64,000 nucleotides of DNA from Treponema rectale (GCF_014202035.1 NZ_JACHFR010000002.1:637718-701717), one strand, 5' to 3'. Positions 38,005-46,211 are shown, numbered from the stretch's first letter. The notes: generated from the sequence alone by a model not told the origin. Made by a program: numbers and translations.

Positions 38005-38808
38005 TTACGGCTGTTTTCCGATGTAAGCAAGGATACCGCCGTCAACGTAAAGAATATGTCCGTTTACGGCATTTGATGCGTCTGAAGCAAGGAATACTGC
38101 CGGTCCCTGAAGTTCTTCAGTCTGAAGCCAGCGTCCTGCAGGAGTACGGCCACAGATAAACTGATCAAACGGATGTCGTGAACCGTCAGGCTGCTTTTCG
38201 CGTAAAGGTGCTGTCTGTGGTGTTGCAATGTATCCAGGTCCGATGCCGTTACACTGAATGTTGTACTGTCCGTATTCAGCACAGATGTTGCGTGTAAGCA
38301 TCTTAAGACCGCCTTTTGCTGCTGCGTATGCAGAAACTGTTTCACGTCCAAGCTCAGACATCATTGAACAGATGTTGATGATTTTTCCGTGTCCTTTTTC
38401 AATCATCTGAGGAATTACAGCAGATGCAACGATATAAGGAGCAACCAGGTCAATGTCAATTACAGCCTGGAATTCTTCCCTTTTCATTTCATGCATAGGA
38501 ATGCGTTTGATGATTCCTGCATTGTTTACAAGAATGTCGATTGTTCCAAGATCAGCATTTATCTTTTTTACAGTTTCTTTTACTGCATTTTCATCTGTTA
38601 CGTTGCAGACATAGCCTTTTACAGAATCTTTGCAGCCTGCTTCTTCGTAAGCCTTGTATCCAAGATCAACCTTATCCTGGCTGATATCACAGAATGCAAC
38701 TTTTGCACCTGCTTTGATATAAGCTGTAGCAATTGCAAATCCGATTCCGTATGTTGCACCTGTAATGAATGCAACCTTTCCAGTCAATGAAAAATCCTTC
38801 ATTTCCAT
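38005..38808 (-). CDS. kduD: 2-dehydro-3-deoxy-D-gluconate 5-dehydrogenase (SDR)
   Basis: A 267-residue short-chain dehydrogenase that reduces 3-deoxy-hexodiulosonate to 2-keto-3-deoxygluconate with NAD(P)H, the step after KduI. The Rossmann motif is TGATYGIG (16-23), NNAG lies at 95-98, catalytic Ser148, and Tyr161-x3-Lys165 in YAAAKGG. The C-terminal NGHILYVDGGILAYIG is typical of KduD. It is the first gene of the operon; the ribosome site on the minus strand is AAGGAGTAGTTCT. Pairing with kduI and the GntR gene makes the assignment firm. No KDG kinase or aldolase is encoded in the window. Confidence 0.95.
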   Translation of the reverse strand: MEMKDFSLTGKVAFITGATYGIGFAIATAYIKAGAKVAFCDISQDKVDLGYKAYEEAGCKDSVKGYVCNVTDENAVKETVKKINADLGTIDILVNNAGIIKRIPMHEMKREEFQAVIDIDLVAPYIVASAVIPQMIEKGHGKIINICSMMSELGRETVSAYAAAKGGLKMLTRNICAEYGQYNIQCNGIGPGYIATPQTAPLREKQPDGSRHPFDQFICGRTPAGRWLQTEELQGPAVFLASDASNAVNGHILYVDGGILAYIGKQP

Positions 38809-38831
38809 AGAACTACTCCTTAATAATAAAT

Positions 38832-38875
38832 CCTATAAAAGTATAGGGAACCTCAAAAAAAATAGTTTTTTTGAG
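38832..38875 (-). other. Two short inverted repeats in the kduD leader
   Basis: CCTATA-aaag-TATAGG (38832-38847) and CTCAAAAAAA with TTTTTTTGAG (38852-38875) lie between the kduD promoter and start codon. They may fold in the mRNA leader or act as operators. No specific function can be assigned. Confidence 0.4.
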
Positions 38876-38889
38876 ATAGCTTTGAAACT

Positions 38890-38918
38890 ATAATAAGTCA
38901 TAAAGATATATTTGTAAA
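38890..38918 (-). promoter_or_regulatory. Promoter of the kduD operon (minus strand)
   Basis: On the minus strand, TTTACA (38918-38913), a 17-base spacer, then TATTAT (38895-38890). The start site would fall about 75 bases before kduD. Confidence 0.7.
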
Positions 38919-38942
38919 GAAAATTAGTATAAAATTCATTAA

Positions 38943-38975
38943 AGTGATATCACATTTTTAATTGACATACCACTT
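38943..38975. promoter_or_regulatory. Candidate GntR operator between divergent promoters
   Basis: A perfect 10-base palindrome GTGATATCAC (38944-38953) is followed by GACATACCACTT, whose reverse complement AAGTGGTATGTC resembles the left part AAGTGATAT. The region overlaps the -35 box of the gene at 39029 and lies just upstream of the kduD promoter. Binding by the co-encoded GntR protein is inference. Confidence 0.4.
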
Positions 38976-38990
38976 TTTCGTTTCTATACT
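38962..38990 (+). promoter_or_regulatory. Promoter of the discoidin-like gene
   Basis: TTGACA (38962-38967), a 17-base spacer, then TATACT (38985-38990): a near-consensus sigma-70-type promoter, 38 bases before the start codon. Confidence 0.8.
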
Positions 38991-39028
38991 GATAGCCTGG
39001 TAAGTTTTAGTATTACTCTGGAGGAATT

Positions 39029-39817
39029 ATGACAAATTATACTATAAAAGTACTGGATGCTCAGAATAATGTTCGTTTTGAAAAAACAGATGCTGTTGAA
39101 CTGGCTGCAGTTTTTGACGGGGAATATCAGAAGGGGGATAAAATTCAGCTTAGTTCTAGCAGTGATAAAGTTTATACCATAGTAAAGCTTGATGACTGCA
39201 TGGATTTTTCTTTTACGCTTTTAAGCGGGGTTTTTACTATAGAGATTCCTTTTGACGAAAAAAAGATGTCATATAATCCGAAAGCTTTTACAGGAACTCG
39301 TCATTACCTTTATGCAAGGGAAGCTTTGCCTGCAGAAATTTCCTGCAGAAAGAATCTTGCACTGAATGTATGGGACTGTCATGAAAATACAGCGCTTTTT
39401 CCTCATACTTCAGCAAATGTTGAGACTCGCGGTGAATCAGTTTTTGCCTCGAGAAATGCAATAGACGGCCTTCTTGCAAATACTTTCCATGGTGAATGGC
39501 CTTATTCCAGCTGGGGAATTAATAAAAATCCGCAGGCTGAACTTACGCTTGATTTTGGCCGCAAGGTTAGGGCTGATGAAGTTGTGATATATTTGCGTGC
39601 GGATTTTCCTCATGATGCATGGTGGACTCAGGGAACTATTACTTTTAGTGATGGTAGTGAACTTGTAATGAATTTTGAGAAACGTGGAGATGCTCAGAGT
39701 TTTAAGTTTCCTGAAAAAGAGATTACATACCTTAAACTTCATTCACTTATAAAAGCTGATGATCCTTCTCCGTTCCCGGCACTTACTCAGATTGAAGTAT
39801 ATGGTACAGAAGCGTGA
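39029..39817 (+). CDS. Cytoplasmic protein with C-terminal discoidin-like (F5/8 type C) fold
   Basis: A 262-residue protein with a strong ribosome site (GGAGGAATT) and no signal peptide. Residues about 1-105 form an unassigned beta-rich domain. Residues about 110-262 have the pattern of a galactose-binding-like sandwich: NLALNVWD, ASRNAIDGLLANTFHGEWPYSSWG, AELTLDFGRKVRADEVVIYLRADF, YLKLHSLIKADD and TQIEVYGTE. Such modules bind sugars, but without export it would have to act inside the cell, for example on imported oligosaccharides or uronates. It is transcribed divergently from kduD-gntR-kduI, which suggests shared control. No catalytic residues were recognised; an uncharacterised enzyme of uronate catabolism is possible. 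Confidence 0.75.
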   Translation: MTNYTIKVLDAQNNVRFEKTDAVELAAVFDGEYQKGDKIQLSSSSDKVYTIVKLDDCMDFSFTLLSGVFTIEIPFDEKKMSYNPKAFTGTRHYLYAREALPAEISCRKNLALNVWDCHENTALFPHTSANVETRGESVFASRNAIDGLLANTFHGEWPYSSWGINKNPQAELTLDFGRKVRADEVVIYLRADFPHDAWWTQGTITFSDGSELVMNFEKRGDAQSFKFPEKEITYLKLHSLIKADDPSPFPALTQIEVYGTEA

Positions 39818-39850
39818 ATGTCAGGTTTGAAATTTTTAAGTAGAGAAAAC

Positions 39851-40105
39851 GGGACTGTCCAAAAAGTTCAAAAAATGTCATTTTCGGGCTGTCAACAACT
39901 TTTTATAAGTGTCATTTTCGGGCCTGACCCGAAAATCCCCCTGCATGAGATTGCCGTGTCGAGCACGGCAATGACAGGGTGTCGAGCACGGCAATGACTC
40001 ATACTGAACGCTACGCCACATTCGCACACACATTCGTAGCAGGTGCGTGCGAATGTGGCGTAGCGTTCGGAATGACACTAGGATGTAAACTTATTGGTCA
40101 TCCCC
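39851..40105. repeat. MITE/REP-like element A
   Basis: The element runs from GGGACTGTCCAAAAAGTTC to ACTTATTGGTCATCCCC, imperfect inverted ends of the same type as in elements B and C. It contains the TTTTCGGG/CCCGAAAA and ATTGCCGTG/CACGGCAAT hairpins common to the family. It alone carries a long hairpin with perfect 22-base arms (40006-40027 with 40047-40068). No transposase gene lies inside. Confidence 0.75.
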
Positions 40106-40197
40106 TTTTTTTTTACCGGTTATCTGAATAAATTACTTTAAATTTACAAAGAAAGACTTTGCTTTAATAAAAAATACTTGAATTCATCAAAATTCTT

Positions 40198-40215
40198 TAC
40201 GAAAACGTTTGCATA
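40198..40215. promoter_or_regulatory. Second, CG-centred operator overlapping a -35 box
   Basis: TACGAAAACGTTTGCATA resembles the 18-base operator but has the central CG usual for LacI-family and CcpA-type sites. It covers the -35 box (TTGCAT, 40209). The same arrangement recurs at 52645. Confidence 0.6.
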
Positions 40216-40237
40216 AATAAATGACCCATGCTATGAT
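40209..40237 (+). promoter_or_regulatory. Promoter of the first GH43 cluster
   Basis: TTGCAT (40209-40214), a 17-base spacer, then TATGAT (40232-40237). The -35 side overlaps one operator and the start site overlaps another, so a repressor could block it at two points. Confidence 0.8.
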
Positions 40238-40238
40238 T

Positions 40239-40256
40239 TATGAAAAGGTTTTCATA
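40239..40256. promoter_or_regulatory. 18-base operator, first GH43 cluster
   Basis: TATGAAAAGGTTTTCATA: perfect 8-base inverted arms around GG, one base after the -10 box. Confidence 0.85.
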
Positions 40257-40340
40257 AAATATATGGAAGAATGGGGCATGGTGTCACTGATGTTATCTGT
40301 TGCTGATTGCCCTGTTCTTTCTAAAAAAGGTGGTAGAAGG

Positions 40341-42119
40341 ATGAAAAAAGTTTTGTTTGCTATGGCAACGACGGTTTTTGTTCTGGTGACAGCTTCATGT
40401 AGTCTTCTTAATACTTCAGATGAATTGGTTGAAGGTTCAAGAACTGCAAGCGGTGTCCAGAAAGGTGTTCTTCTGGCTGGTGTTCATCACTATGACACTG
40501 ACGGAAATACTCTTTTTGGAGACGGTGGCTGTATGCTTCAGACTGTGAAGCATAAAAAGAACTCTGACGGCAGTATTGATTATGGTACTATAGAAAAAGT
40601 CGGAAAATATATTTACTGGTATGGTGAGTACCGTTATTCAAGCGGTAATGCCCGCGGTGTATCATGCTACCGTTCTACGGATATGGTTAACTGGGAGTGG
40701 AGATGTAATATTCTTCCAGAAAGCTCTTCTCCTGAACTTTGGACAGACGGATACTTCCTTGAACGTCCGAAGGTTATTTATAACGAAAAAACAGGAAAGT
40801 ATGTTCTCTGGGCTCACCGTGATGGTACAGGCTGGAACTATGGATATGCTTCGATTATCGTAGCAGAAGGAGATTATCCGGATCAGGAATTTACTTATGT
40901 AAAGACATTCCGTCCTTTTGATGATCCTGCTCTTGATATTCATGATTCAGGATATACAAGTGATTATTCTAATGACGACCTTCCTTACGGTTATATGAGC
41001 CGTGACTGTACGCTTTTTGTTGATGATGACGGTACAGCATATTTTGCATCATCTTCTTCAGAAAATAGTGCAATTAATATTTACCGCCTTACAGATGATT
41101 ATCTTGATGTTGATACTACATGGCTTGCTCAGGATGCCCTTAAACGTAATCAGAAAGAAGCTCCTTGTATCATTAAGAGAAATGATGTTTATTACTGTGT
41201 AACTTCTGATACAGACGGTTGGAACGTAACACCTTCAAGATGGTTCTATTCTTATCATATTGGTGGCCCATGGTATTACGGCGGAGTTTTCTCTGATAAT
41301 GATGATGGTGGAAATAACTCTTCTAACGATCGTCACTCTGACCGCTCACAGCCTGCTTATATCTTTAAGCTTACGGCAACAGATGGTTCTGGTACTAATT
41401 CCTGGCTGTATCTTGGTGACCGCTGGGGTCCTGCTTTCGGTAAGTCATCAACTTATGATAACGAACAGGTTCTTATGAAGGTTGAATTTGATGATTCTTC
41501 TTCTACGCCAAAATGTAATGCTTTCTTCAGTGAAGCTTTGTGTCCTGATGTAGAGAAGGGAGAAATTAATTATCCTCAGTATTATTACATCAGGAACGCA
41601 AACAGTCAGTATATGACAAACCTTGAATATTGTTATCAGGGAACAAATGCCAGCTGGACGGGAACTGCTCCAAGTGGAGATTCAACATCAACTCTTCGTC
41701 GTGATCAGTATCTGTATCAGTATCGTCTTGTTCCTACAAATTACGGCTATCAGCTTATTAACCGCTATTCCGGTCTTGCAATTACTGCCAACGGAACGGA
41801 AGCTAACGGTACCTGTTCAATGCAGAGCCGTGATGCAGATGATGAAAAGCAGAGTTTCGTATTGGAAAAATACTCTGATGGTGTTTACAAGATAAAGAAT
41901 TATGCAACACAGCAGTATGTTTCAACCTGGCTTAAAACTACAAAGGTTGAATCTACTCAGCTGAACGGTTCAAATATTCTCTGGATGTCAAGCTATGGTT
42001 ACTATCCGGGATGGGAACAATATGAAACAACTTATCGTAATAATTATTCTAATACTGCTATTCGTCAGCGCTGGCAGCTTATACCTGTTAATACAGATGA
42101 TGATGAATGGGATTTCTAA
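40341..42119 (+). CDS. GH43 lipoprotein, exo-1,3-galactanase-like, with ricin-type lectin domain
   Basis: A 592-residue lipoprotein. The frame is open upstream to 40221, but that start would lie inside the promoter. ATG 40341 follows GTAGAAGG and begins a proper signal peptide with lipobox TASC (Cys20). Residues about 45-400 form a GH43 five-bladed propeller of the exo-beta-1,3-galactanase type. Asp222 in YMSRDCTLFVDDDG would be the pKa modulator, Glu273 in QKEAPCII the general acid, and Gln337 in DRSQPAY sits where the unusual Gln base of this subfamily is found. Residues about 410-592 look like a ricin B/beta-trefoil lectin (YQLINRYSGLAITANG, YKIKNYATQQYVSTW). It probably trims galactan or arabinogalactan side chains at the cell surface. 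It is first in a cluster, 21 bases before the next gene. Confidence 0.85.
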   Translation: MKKVLFAMATTVFVLVTASCSLLNTSDELVEGSRTASGVQKGVLLAGVHHYDTDGNTLFGDGGCMLQTVKHKKNSDGSIDYGTIEKVGKYIYWYGEYRYSSGNARGVSCYRSTDMVNWEWRCNILPESSSPELWTDGYFLERPKVIYNEKTGKYVLWAHRDGTGWNYGYASIIVAEGDYPDQEFTYVKTFRPFDDPALDIHDSGYTSDYSNDDLPYGYMSRDCTLFVDDDGTAYFASSSSENSAINIYRLTDDYLDVDTTWLAQDALKRNQKEAPCIIKRNDVYYCVTSDTDGWNVTPSRWFYSYHIGGPWYYGGVFSDNDDGGNNSSNDRHSDRSQPAYIFKLTATDGSGTNSWLYLGDRWGPAFGKSSTYDNEQVLMKVEFDDSSSTPKCNAFFSEALCPDVEKGEINYPQYYYIRNANSQYMTNLEYCYQGTNASWTGTAPSGDSTSTLRRDQYLYQYRLVPTNYGYQLINRYSGLAITANGTEANGTCSMQSRDADDEKQSFVLEKYSDGVYKIKNYATQQYVSTWLKTTKVESTQLNGSNILWMSSYGYYPGWEQYETTYRNNYSNTAIRQRWQLIPVNTDDDEWDF

Positions 42120-42140
42120 AATAAGGGAGAGTGAATAAAG

Positions 42141-43271
42141 ATGAAAAAGTTAATAAAAAATCTTGTTAAAGCACTTTCCGTTAGTGCTATTGCCTGTGTT
42201 GCAATGACTGGATGTCAGGATAAAATAGACGGTGTTACTCCTTCAGACTGGAGTGAAGGTGTTATGGCAACTTCAGCCTGGGTTATGGCTGGTACTGGTT
42301 CTACAATCAGTACATCATCAGATGTGCTGCATCTTGCATACAGTGAAGACGGACTTTCATGGACTCTTCTTACCAGCAGTGCATATACATCAGGAATAGG
42401 TTCTACACATATTCGTGATCCGTATATTTTCAGAATGAATGACGGAACTTTTGTTCTTCTTGCAGCTGATTTTACAAGTGACGGTATGTTCTATGATCCG
42501 GGTGCAGGAGAAGACTGGAGTTACGGAAATAATCCTTCAAAAAGAATCATTGTTGCATTCAGTGATGATCTTGTAACCTGGAATTATGAACATACACTTA
42601 CTCTTACAGATTCAACTGGTAAGTATGGTGTCCGCTATCCTAGGGCTATGTATAATAAGTTTGACCGCTGTTATGACATTTACTTTACATGGGATAACGG
42701 AGATGGTGTTCAGGGTATCTATTATGTTCAGACAGAGGATTTCCTTACACTTAAATATGATGATGTTCACACAGTTTTCTCTTCGGATCATAGTGTAGGT
42801 CAGGCAACTGTAGTAAAGGGAAGCTCAAACTACTATCTTATGTGCCGTGATACCCGTGATTCTGACGATGATGTTCTTGAAACAAAGCTTGGCGGAGACA
42901 TTCAGTGTGCAAAGCTTAAGACCTGGGGTGACGGAACATTCTCGATTATGGGTGATGCAGATGCAGCCATCGGTAACAAAAAATCTAATTATTATGTAAA
43001 CCGCGGTTCTGATCAGAATAATGTTCTCTGGCAGAGTGAGCCTTGTGTTTATCAGCTTGCAAGCGGAAAATGGATCATGCTGGTTAATTATGTAAGTAGT
43101 GCTGGCGCTGACGGACAGTATGCTGCTTATGAAACTGAGAATATTGATGATCCTACAAGCTGGACAGACTGTACTTCCAGTGTAACAAAGTTTTCCAGCG
43201 GCCGTATAGTTGGAACTTCTGTAACTCGTATTACTGCTGCAGAACTTGATGTTTTGAAAGCTGCATTCTAA
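42141..43271 (+). CDS. GH43-like lipoprotein with altered active site
   Basis: A 376-residue lipoprotein (lipobox MTGC, Cys25; ribosome site AAGGGAGAGTG). It carries one GH43-type propeller: STHIRDPYIFRMNDG places the base Asp at 93, and WQSEPCVYQLASGKWIML places the candidate acid Glu at 300. In the related proteins at 56620 and 62312 the blade with the third catalytic residue reads IDAT or IDAS. Here it reads VGQAT, so the Asp is replaced by Gln221. The usual WAPE motif is also changed (VRYPRAMYNKFDRCYDIYFTW). It may have altered or no activity and act as a glycan-binding protein. It lies between two other GH43-type genes in the same operon, with gaps of 21 and 7 bases. Confidence 0.8.
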   Translation: MKKLIKNLVKALSVSAIACVAMTGCQDKIDGVTPSDWSEGVMATSAWVMAGTGSTISTSSDVLHLAYSEDGLSWTLLTSSAYTSGIGSTHIRDPYIFRMNDGTFVLLAADFTSDGMFYDPGAGEDWSYGNNPSKRIIVAFSDDLVTWNYEHTLTLTDSTGKYGVRYPRAMYNKFDRCYDIYFTWDNGDGVQGIYYVQTEDFLTLKYDDVHTVFSSDHSVGQATVVKGSSNYYLMCRDTRDSDDDVLETKLGGDIQCAKLKTWGDGTFSIMGDADAAIGNKKSNYYVNRGSDQNNVLWQSEPCVYQLASGKWIMLVNYVSSAGADGQYAAYETENIDDPTSWTDCTSSVTKFSSGRIVGTSVTRITAAELDVLKAAF

Positions 43272-43278
43272 GGAGAAA

Positions 43279-44376
43279 ATGATGAAATTAAAGAAAATAG
43301 CTACTTTTTTGATTGCGACATGTACACTCCTTATGAGTGTTGCAGCAGAAGAAAAATCAGTAACTAATGGTGTTGCATGGACAGATGCCAATGGTAATGT
43401 AATTCAGGCACATGATACTGTTGTAAAATATGGCAGTAAGTATTACTGGTACGGACTGGATTACAGTCAGGAAGCTGCTGTTGGTGACGGTACAGGTTTT
43501 ATGGCTGTTAAGTGTTATGAGAGTGAAGATCTTGTAAACTGGACCTGGAAAAGCGATGTACTTACAAAACAGACAGATGACCGTTTCTATGGAATGGGAA
43601 ATGTTTTCTTTCCACAGGTTGTTTATAACAAGTCAACAAAAATGTTTGTTATGTGGATGGGAACATCAAATGGACCTCTTGTTGCTGTAAGTGATAAGCC
43701 TTATGGTAATTTCCATATTCATGATACTTATGTAACTACAAGTTCCGGTTCAATCATAAACTCTGTTTTTGTAGATGATGACGGCGCTGCATATCTTTCA
43801 GCTTATGTTTGGGAAGATCTTGCTGTAGATGCACCTAAACTTTATGTATACCGCCTTACTGATGATTATCTTGAAATCCGTAAAGAATGGAATTCCTGGG
43901 GTGACATTTATTCAATCAGCTTTGACAATCGTGCAATAGGACGCTCAAAGATTATTAAACATAAGGGTGTTTATTACCTTATCTTTGCAGATTATGGAAG
44001 TCTTATTTCAGTTGCTTCTAAGTTGGAGTATACAGGCTTAACCTGGTATGATTTTGTCGGCGGTTCGTACACATATCAGGGTGTAAAATGGGCTTATGCA
44101 AACAGCCTTTATGATGAATGGTCAGGTGTTAATTCATTCGAAAATACCTCTACAAGTTATGAATTCAGTACTTTGATTGCCGTTCAGGGTGAAGAAGGTA
44201 CAAGTTATATTGCTTCTTTCAACGGATGGAATTCATCTGATATGAGCAATAGCACTTATACCTGGCAGCCGCTTCAGTGGGATGATTCTAAGTTCTCTAA
44301 CATGGATGTTCCATATATCGGCGATTATTCATCAATTGTAATTGATGCTAAAAAAGGCACTGTAAAGGGTAACTAA
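43279..44376 (+). CDS. Secreted GH43_24-like protein lacking the catalytic residues
   Basis: A 365-residue protein whose signal peptide ends near SVAA-EEK and has no lipobox Cys, unlike its neighbours, so it is probably released into the periplasm or outside. Two ATG codons are adjacent; the ribosome site is AAGGAGAAA. The fold matches the galactanase-like GH43 proteins (IQAHDTVVKYGSKYYWYG). However, the SRD Asp is replaced by Ile160 (SIINSVFVDDDG), the EAP Glu by Gly221 (AIGRSKIIKHKG), and the Gln base region reads FENTSTSYEF. All three catalytic positions appear lost. It is likely a sugar-binding or scaffold derivative of the enzyme. It is seven bases after the previous gene and twelve before the next. 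Confidence 0.8.
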   Translation: MMKLKKIATFLIATCTLLMSVAAEEKSVTNGVAWTDANGNVIQAHDTVVKYGSKYYWYGLDYSQEAAVGDGTGFMAVKCYESEDLVNWTWKSDVLTKQTDDRFYGMGNVFFPQVVYNKSTKMFVMWMGTSNGPLVAVSDKPYGNFHIHDTYVTTSSGSIINSVFVDDDGAAYLSAYVWEDLAVDAPKLYVYRLTDDYLEIRKEWNSWGDIYSISFDNRAIGRSKIIKHKGVYYLIFADYGSLISVASKLEYTGLTWYDFVGGSYTYQGVKWAYANSLYDEWSGVNSFENTSTSYEFSTLIAVQGEEGTSYIASFNGWNSSDMSNSTYTWQPLQWDDSKFSNMDVPYIGDYSSIVIDAKKGTVKGN

Positions 44377-44387
44377 GGAGGCGTAAA

Positions 44388-46091
44388 ATGAAAAAGTATT
44401 CTATTATAAAAGCTTTTACTGCATCTTTAGCTGCTGCTGCATTATTTTGTGTAACTGCATGTAATAATGATGCAACTGAATTTGTTCCAACGGTGGCTAA
44501 GGGGCTTGAGATTTCTTCTATAAACCTTTCTGCTTCTTCTGTAGTACTTTCTGGAACAAGCGGTATTACTACAAAAGATTTGTCTGCAGATATTTATCCA
44601 AGTTATGCGACAAATACGACTGTTTACTGGTCTTCCAGTGATGACTCAATTGTAACTGTAAGTTCAGAAACTGGTACTTCGGTTACTCTTACACTTATTG
44701 GAAAAGGTACGGCAGTTGTTACAGCCCGCAGTGAAAGTGGTGTTGCAACAGCTTCATGCAAAGTAATTTGTGAACTTGAAACAACAGCTCCGGATACTGT
44801 TTCTGCTGTAACTGTAACGGCTAATGCCAATAATGTTTATTTTGAATGGACTGACCCGGTTGATTATGATAGTGATCTTGATCATATTCGTATTGAATCA
44901 AATAGCGGTGAATATACAGAAGTTGCTGCTGGTCTTGAATATGGTTGGGTTAAGGGACTTAGTTCCGGTACAGAATATAATTTTACATTGACTGCAATTG
45001 ATCTTAATGGTAATGCTTCTGTCGGCTATCAGATTTCTGCCACTACAGAGACTGTAGCAGAGGAATTTACAGCTGAATCGGTAACAAATCCGACTGTATC
45101 TAAACTGGCTGAATCAATTACAGTTACCTGGGCTGCAGATTCTGTGCTTGAAGGTTCTGAAGAATGGAATCATATGGATCTTATTATTGGTGAAGAGGTT
45201 GTAAAACAGCTTTTCTATACTTCTGATGAGATTTCATATACATTTGAGGGTTTAACCGCAGGTGATGAATATGTAGTAACAGCTAAAGTTTATAATGACG
45301 ATTTTGATTGTCTTACCTGGACAGATACTGTAACAACAGATAATTATGTTGCAACTATTGTTTGTGATGATTCAGTAAGTGCAGATTTCTCTGGTTATCT
45401 TCCAGTTAAACTTTCTGATATTTCTGATGAAATTACATATTCTAAAGTTCAGTTTGTATTAGATGATGTTGATGAAACTGCGGGAACTGCTACGACAAAA
45501 GTATGGACAGGTCTTACAGTTTTCCAGGAATATTCAGTATATGCTAAGTTCCTTGATGCTTCTGACAATGTAATAGGTGTGTCTAATACACTTGTTATGG
45601 AGCCATTGCTTAGACTTGTGCATTTGATCAATGGTGGAAATAAATACCTTCAGGTAAAAGATGGAAATGTAGTAGCATTCTGGGCTACAGACACTTCTAA
45701 TACTTATACATGGGCTTTAATGCCTTCACTTGCAAATTCTGACAATGAAGATCAATTCTCTCTCATGAGCGTAAGTGGTGATGCATGGCTTGTTATAGAT
45801 GCAACAACAGATTATTCTAATACAACAGCTCCTTCTGGTGGATGGACTGATGGTGCAAATGATACTTATGTAATGATTCTTGCAGATAAACCAACGACTG
45901 AGGATGGTAAAAAATTGGCAAGCTTTACAAAAACTACTGCTGCAAGTGGTGATGATAATTATTTCTCTGCAACGTTAGTTTATAGTTCTTCAAGAACACT
46001 TCGTGATTATTGGAATATTTCTCAGTGCGCTAGCGCACAGACAGGAAGTAATGCGATTTATTCTTCATATAAGTTTATTGATGTTGAATAA
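44388..46091 (+). CDS. Non-catalytic surface lipoprotein: Big_2, FN3 repeats, beta-trefoil-like end
   Basis: A 567-residue lipoprotein (lipobox VTAC, Cys25; ribosome site AAGGAGGCG). Domains in order: a Big_2-type Ig module at about 40-128 (VYWSSSDDSIVTVSSETG, GTAVVTARSESGVA); three fibronectin III modules at about 130-395 (FEWTDPVDYDSDLDHIRIE, VTWAADSVLEGSEEWNHMDL, then a degenerate third); and a C-terminal domain at about 398-567 with a beta-trefoil lectin look (LVHLINGGNKYLQVKDGN). No catalytic motif was recognised. It is last in the GH43 operon that begins at 40341, before a clear terminator. It probably holds the glycan near the enzymes. Confidence 0.8.
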   Translation: MKKYSIIKAFTASLAAAALFCVTACNNDATEFVPTVAKGLEISSINLSASSVVLSGTSGITTKDLSADIYPSYATNTTVYWSSSDDSIVTVSSETGTSVTLTLIGKGTAVVTARSESGVATASCKVICELETTAPDTVSAVTVTANANNVYFEWTDPVDYDSDLDHIRIESNSGEYTEVAAGLEYGWVKGLSSGTEYNFTLTAIDLNGNASVGYQISATTETVAEEFTAESVTNPTVSKLAESITVTWAADSVLEGSEEWNHMDLIIGEEVVKQLFYTSDEISYTFEGLTAGDEYVVTAKVYNDDFDCLTWTDTVTTDNYVATIVCDDSVSADFSGYLPVKLSDISDEITYSKVQFVLDDVDETAGTATTKVWTGLTVFQEYSVYAKFLDASDNVIGVSNTLVMEPLLRLVHLINGGNKYLQVKDGNVVAFWATDTSNTYTWALMPSLANSDNEDQFSLMSVSGDAWLVIDATTDYSNTTAPSGGWTDGANDTYVMILADKPTTEDGKKLASFTKTTAASGDDNYFSATLVYSSSRTLRDYWNISQCASAQTGSNAIYSSYKFIDVE

Positions 46092-46107
46092 TTAATAGGT
46101 ATAAGAG

Positions 46108-46144
46108 AAAGCTGGTATCATTAATTTGATGCCAGCTTTTTTTT
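46108..46144 (+). terminator. Terminator of the first GH43 operon
   Basis: AAAGCTGGTATCA pairs with TGATGCCAGCTTT around a six-base loop, with a T-run after it. Confidence 0.85.
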
Positions 46145-46211
46145 GTTTTAAATACTTTTATACGCGGATAATTAGATATCACATTTTCGATTTAAATATT
46201 TCTTTTTTAGT

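Noticed and set aside
39878..40078. 66-residue minus-strand frame inside element A
   Set aside because: Repeat-encoded; similar peptides appear by chance from every copy of the element.
40221..40340. Upstream ATG for the 40341 gene
   Set aside because: It lies between the -35 and -10 boxes; the internal ATG has a ribosome site and begins the lipoprotein signal.
42825..43391. 188-residue minus-strand frame across the 42141/43279 junction
   Set aside because: Antisense to two supported genes in an operon; the Cys/Ile-rich composition is typical of a shadow frame.
46175..46187. GATATCACATTTT shared with 38946-38958, possible common regulator site
   Set aside because: Only 13 AT-rich bases, at different distances from the promoters, and the palindrome is incomplete at 46175.
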